From Lachnospiraceae bacterium (GTDB lineage: Bacteria; Bacillota; Clostridia; Lachnospirales; Lachnospiraceae): DNA of 44,214 nucleotides. Shown piece after piece: positions 42,168 through 44,214 of the stretch. Each line of letters starts with the position of its first letter. Position 1 is the stretch's first letter. The DNA lies in contig JAAWCS010000017.1 in assembly GCA_022793375.1 (NCBI GenBank), positions 1-44,214 on the forward strand, in the 5' to 3' direction. A program made the position numbers and the translations under genes. Under the pieces are notes generated by a model that was not told the DNA's origin, ran no database searches, and saw only the letters and a program-made list of their open reading frames with translations.

Positions 42168-43943
42168 TTATTGTACAGGGATCGTAAACACCTGTCCTGT
42201 GCGGATACGGTCCGGATTCGCAATCCGGCTTTGGTTTGCCTGATAAATCAATTGCCACAGGCTCCCTTTTCCATAGCATTTGCGGGCGATTCTCCACAGG
42301 CTGTCCCCCGATTTCACGGTGTAGGTATCGCCGTCCATGAATGTCTCTGTTTCCGCAGGACCTTCGTTGGCATCCGTTAAGTAAATCGTGAGGACTTGTC
42401 CCACACGCAGCCGGTGCGGGGAACGGATCGTATCCCTATTATCCTGATAAATTCTTGTCCAGAATCGTCCGGCGCCGTAATAGCGGGCCGCTAATTTCCA
42501 CAACGTATCGCCGCGCTGTACAACATAGGAAATCACGGTTTCGGTTTCCTCCTCAGCGGGAGCGGCCGGAGGCTGGACAGAACTGCCGCCGTTGCTGCTG
42601 TTTGTGTTATTATTATTGTTTTCGGACGGGGCCTTGCCGGCCAGGACCCTATAGTTCTGCGCGGCCCGCCGCAGGGTATTGTCCGCCGTGCGGAATTCGA
42701 TGCCGATCGTGTGCGTTCCCACGCCTTCGTCCGTCAAAGTCTGGTCAATGATCGTAATCCGTGTACTGCCGGAAGCCGAGGTGTAGTCTTTTCCTTCGGT
42801 CAGCTTACGGCCGTTTAGGTATACGGCGACAAATTCGCTGTAGTCGCCCTGCGAAACGAGGGTGTGGGTTCCGGTTCCTGACAGGGATTCAAGATATAGG
42901 TCCGGGACGAATTCGATTAGTTCGTAGCCAGGATCAGACATATCGTTTACGTTGGGGGTGGTGTTTTCCTGTATAATCAGGCGATACATCGCTACTGCGT
43001 CTATGCCTGTTTCATCCTGCCAACGTATTGAAAGGCGAAAATCACCGGCCGTAAGCGGTACGCCTGATATTTTTCCATTTTCTTCCAGCCCGAGGCCGTC
43101 CGGAAGAGAACCGCTTGCCAATGTGGCTTTCCATTCCTTCCCTTCTTCCCATTCTCCATCCAGATCGGACAACAGCTGGAGAGGGCCATAGAATATCTCG
43201 TAGGGGACATATTTTGTTCCTTTGGCAAGCGGATATATACGATTCAGCAAAATGCTGGTTGCGGAATTTTGGGGAAGTTCTGTCCATTCCTTGCCAGAGG
43301 TATCCGCCCAAAAGTCCATGCTGGAATCGATTCTTTCACCTTCATCACTCCAACTCCAATATGATGTTGGTAAAGTGACCGAAACCGAGACATTTATTGG
43401 CGTGTTTATTTTTTCAAGCCTATTGCAGAATTCAAGCATATCCGACATATCCGTTGCTTTTCCTGCATCAAACCCGCTCAGATCTAAATGTTCCAGGGCG
43501 ATACAATACCCGAACATCTCAGACATATTTTCCACGTTGCTTACATCAAATCCGCTCACGTCCAGTGTGGGCAAGCTGTGGCAACCGTAAAACATCATTG
43601 ACATATCTGTCACGTTGCTCGTGTTAAAACTGCTTACATTCAAACTTTCCAGTTTTTCACAGAGGAAAAACATTTCCGACATATTTGTTACTTTGCTTGT
43701 GTCAAAGCGGCTCACATCCAAATTTCGCAGGCTCATGCAACCAGAAAACATTCCGCCTAAACTGGTTGCATTGCTTACGTTAAAGCCAGTCAAATCAATA
43801 CTTTCCAGTTTTTCACAACCAAAGAACATTGCGGACAGATTCGTTACATTCTCTGTGTCAAAACTGCTTAGATTCAAAGTTTTCAGGTTTTTACAATTCA
43901 CTGATATGGACAAGACCACAAAATCATGCGGAGCTGCTGACAA
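42168..43943 (-). CDS. Leucine-rich-repeat/LysM surface protein, N-terminus missing
   Basis: 591-residue open frame. Residues about 10-165 hold six 24-residue DUF285/BspA-type repeats (pattern L..LDLS.FDTSNVT.MS.MF.GC). Next comes a putative Ig-like domain (about 240-325, with ISGVPLTAGDFRLSI), then an X2-like domain (about 345-435), an Asn/Ser linker, and two LysM domains (YVVQRGDTLWKLA, YTVKSGDSLWRIA) that bind peptidoglycan. The protein should be surface-bound, yet it has no signal peptide: the frame starts at a TTG within the repeats, without a ribosome binding site, next to a terminator hairpin. So the 5' part of the gene has probably been lost. It might be silent. Confidence 0.8.
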   Translation of the reverse strand: MSAAPHDFVVLSISVNCKNLKTLNLSSFDTENVTNLSAMFFGCEKLESIDLTGFNVSNATSLGGMFSGCMSLRNLDVSRFDTSKVTNMSEMFFLCEKLESLNVSSFNTSNVTDMSMMFYGCHSLPTLDVSGFDVSNVENMSEMFGYCIALEHLDLSGFDAGKATDMSDMLEFCNRLEKINTPINVSVSVTLPTSYWSWSDEGERIDSSMDFWADTSGKEWTELPQNSATSILLNRIYPLAKGTKYVPYEIFYGPLQLLSDLDGEWEEGKEWKATLASGSLPDGLGLEENGKISGVPLTAGDFRLSIRWQDETGIDAVAMYRLIIQENTTPNVNDMSDPGYELIEFVPDLYLESLSGTGTHTLVSQGDYSEFVAVYLNGRKLTEGKDYTSASGSTRITIIDQTLTDEGVGTHTIGIEFRTADNTLRRAAQNYRVLAGKAPSENNNNNTNSSNGGSSVQPPAAPAEEETETVISYVVQRGDTLWKLAARYYGAGRFWTRIYQDNRDTIRSPHRLRVGQVLTIYLTDANEGPAETETFMDGDTYTVKSGDSLWRIARKCYGKGSLWQLIYQANQSRIANPDRIRTGQVFTIPVQ

Positions 43944-43949
43944 TAAACC

Positions 43950-43982
43950 AAAAGCTGGAAGGCAAGTCCCTTCCAGCTTTTT
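43950..43982. terminator. Strong bidirectional terminator hairpin
   Basis: Arms AAAAGCTGGAAGG (43950-43962) and CCTTCCAGCTTTT (43969-43981), a perfect 13-base stem with a 6-base loop and T runs on both sides. It sits at the 5' edge of the truncated LRR/LysM gene, where no terminator is expected. Confidence 0.85.
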
Positions 43983-44046
43983 ATATCTTAGAGCCTTTCA
44001 CCTTCCAAATAATTTGCCGATAATACATGAAAATACAAAAAAGGTC

Positions 44047-44077
44047 TTGCTCATGACGTAACGTAATGAAGTATACT
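44047..44077 (+). promoter_or_regulatory. MerR-type promoter with 19-base spacer
   Basis: TTGCTC (44047-44052), a 19-base gap and TATACT (44072-44077). The long gap is typical of promoters twisted open by MerR proteins. The gap contains GACGTAACGTA, a likely operator. Confidence 0.5.
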
Positions 44078-44099
44078 ACCCGCAGGAGGTGTTTTGAAC

Positions 44100-44214
44100 G
44101 TGGAAAGATACCGAGCGATTCCACAGGGATATATGACCGCAGGTGCAGTTGCAAAGAAAATGGGAGTAACGGTCAGAACCTTACAGCATTATGACAAGGA
44201 AGGACTGCTCTCAC
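44100..44214 (+). CDS. MerR-family regulator (5' part, cut by window end)
   Basis: First 38 residues of a MerR-family DNA-binding protein, continuing past the window. The helix-turn-helix MTAGAVAKKMGVTVRTLQHYD is characteristic. The start is GTG at 44100, 9 bases after GGAGGT; TTG at 44094 would be too close. Effector and target are unknown; Firmicutes members often control efflux pumps. Confidence 0.85.
   Translation, partial: MERYRAIPQGYMTAGAVAKKMGVTVRTLQHYDKEGLLS

Overview
The window looks like a chromosomal segment of a strictly anaerobic member of the Bacillota, class Clostridia, probably close to the Lachnospiraceae. The reasons are the gene orders rel - metallo-hydrolase - hemZ and dnaE - pfkA, the clostridial form of phosphofructokinase, an AgrC/AgrA-type two-component pair, GGAGG ribosome binding sites almost everywhere, a SleB-type cell wall hydrolase and a vanG-type cluster. 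No rRNA, tRNA, CRISPR array or insertion sequence was seen. All names come from reading motifs and recalled families; no database search was run.

Layout. 1-3600: tandem repeats, a GHKL histidine kinase and its LytTR regulator, and an Rpn-family nuclease. 3600-12900 (minus strand): housekeeping genes hemZ, an MBL-fold hydrolase, rel, pfkA and dnaE. 13000-15000 (minus): glycerate kinase and a FadR-type GntR regulator. 15159-24601 (plus): a nine-gene cluster, the most interesting part. 24637-28067 (minus, convergent): two permeases and a binding protein of a nickel/peptide ABC transporter, preceded by a leader RNA with a terminator. 28355-33060 (minus): vanG, vanXY, vanT and a DUF3842 gene. 33400-40000 (minus): a broken GNAT acetyltransferase, a CarD-like factor, ylmH, citrate synthase, malQ and a coiled-coil SleB hydrolase. 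40100-44214: a broken AAA-ATPase/nuclease gene, a prepilin-peptidase-like fragment, an N-terminally truncated leucine-rich-repeat/LysM protein and the start of a MerR regulator.

The plus-strand cluster joins parts that are normally seen apart. Two subunits resemble the two subunits of 2-hydroxyacyl-CoA dehydratase. Beside them is an ATP-dependent activase with both cluster cysteines, and a 936-residue flavin/iron-sulfur oxidoreductase that could feed it electrons. Around these sit three nickel-handling proteins: HypB (metal-site Cys-His and Cys kept), CooC (CXC nickel motif kept) and HypA (Met-His-Glu start kept). There is also a short protein resembling part of the acetyl-CoA synthase beta subunit and a 55-residue membrane protein. 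No hydrogenase, urease or CO dehydrogenase is present to use the nickel chaperones. A transporter whose binding protein ends with paired histidines lies next door. I infer an ATP-driven, low-potential reductase that needs nickel or another special metal site; substrate and product are unknown.

Regulation. A FadR-type palindrome lies between the GntR gene and the cluster. Two small families of hairpin-forming repeats lie in the leaders of minus-strand genes, and paired base changes between copies keep the stems.
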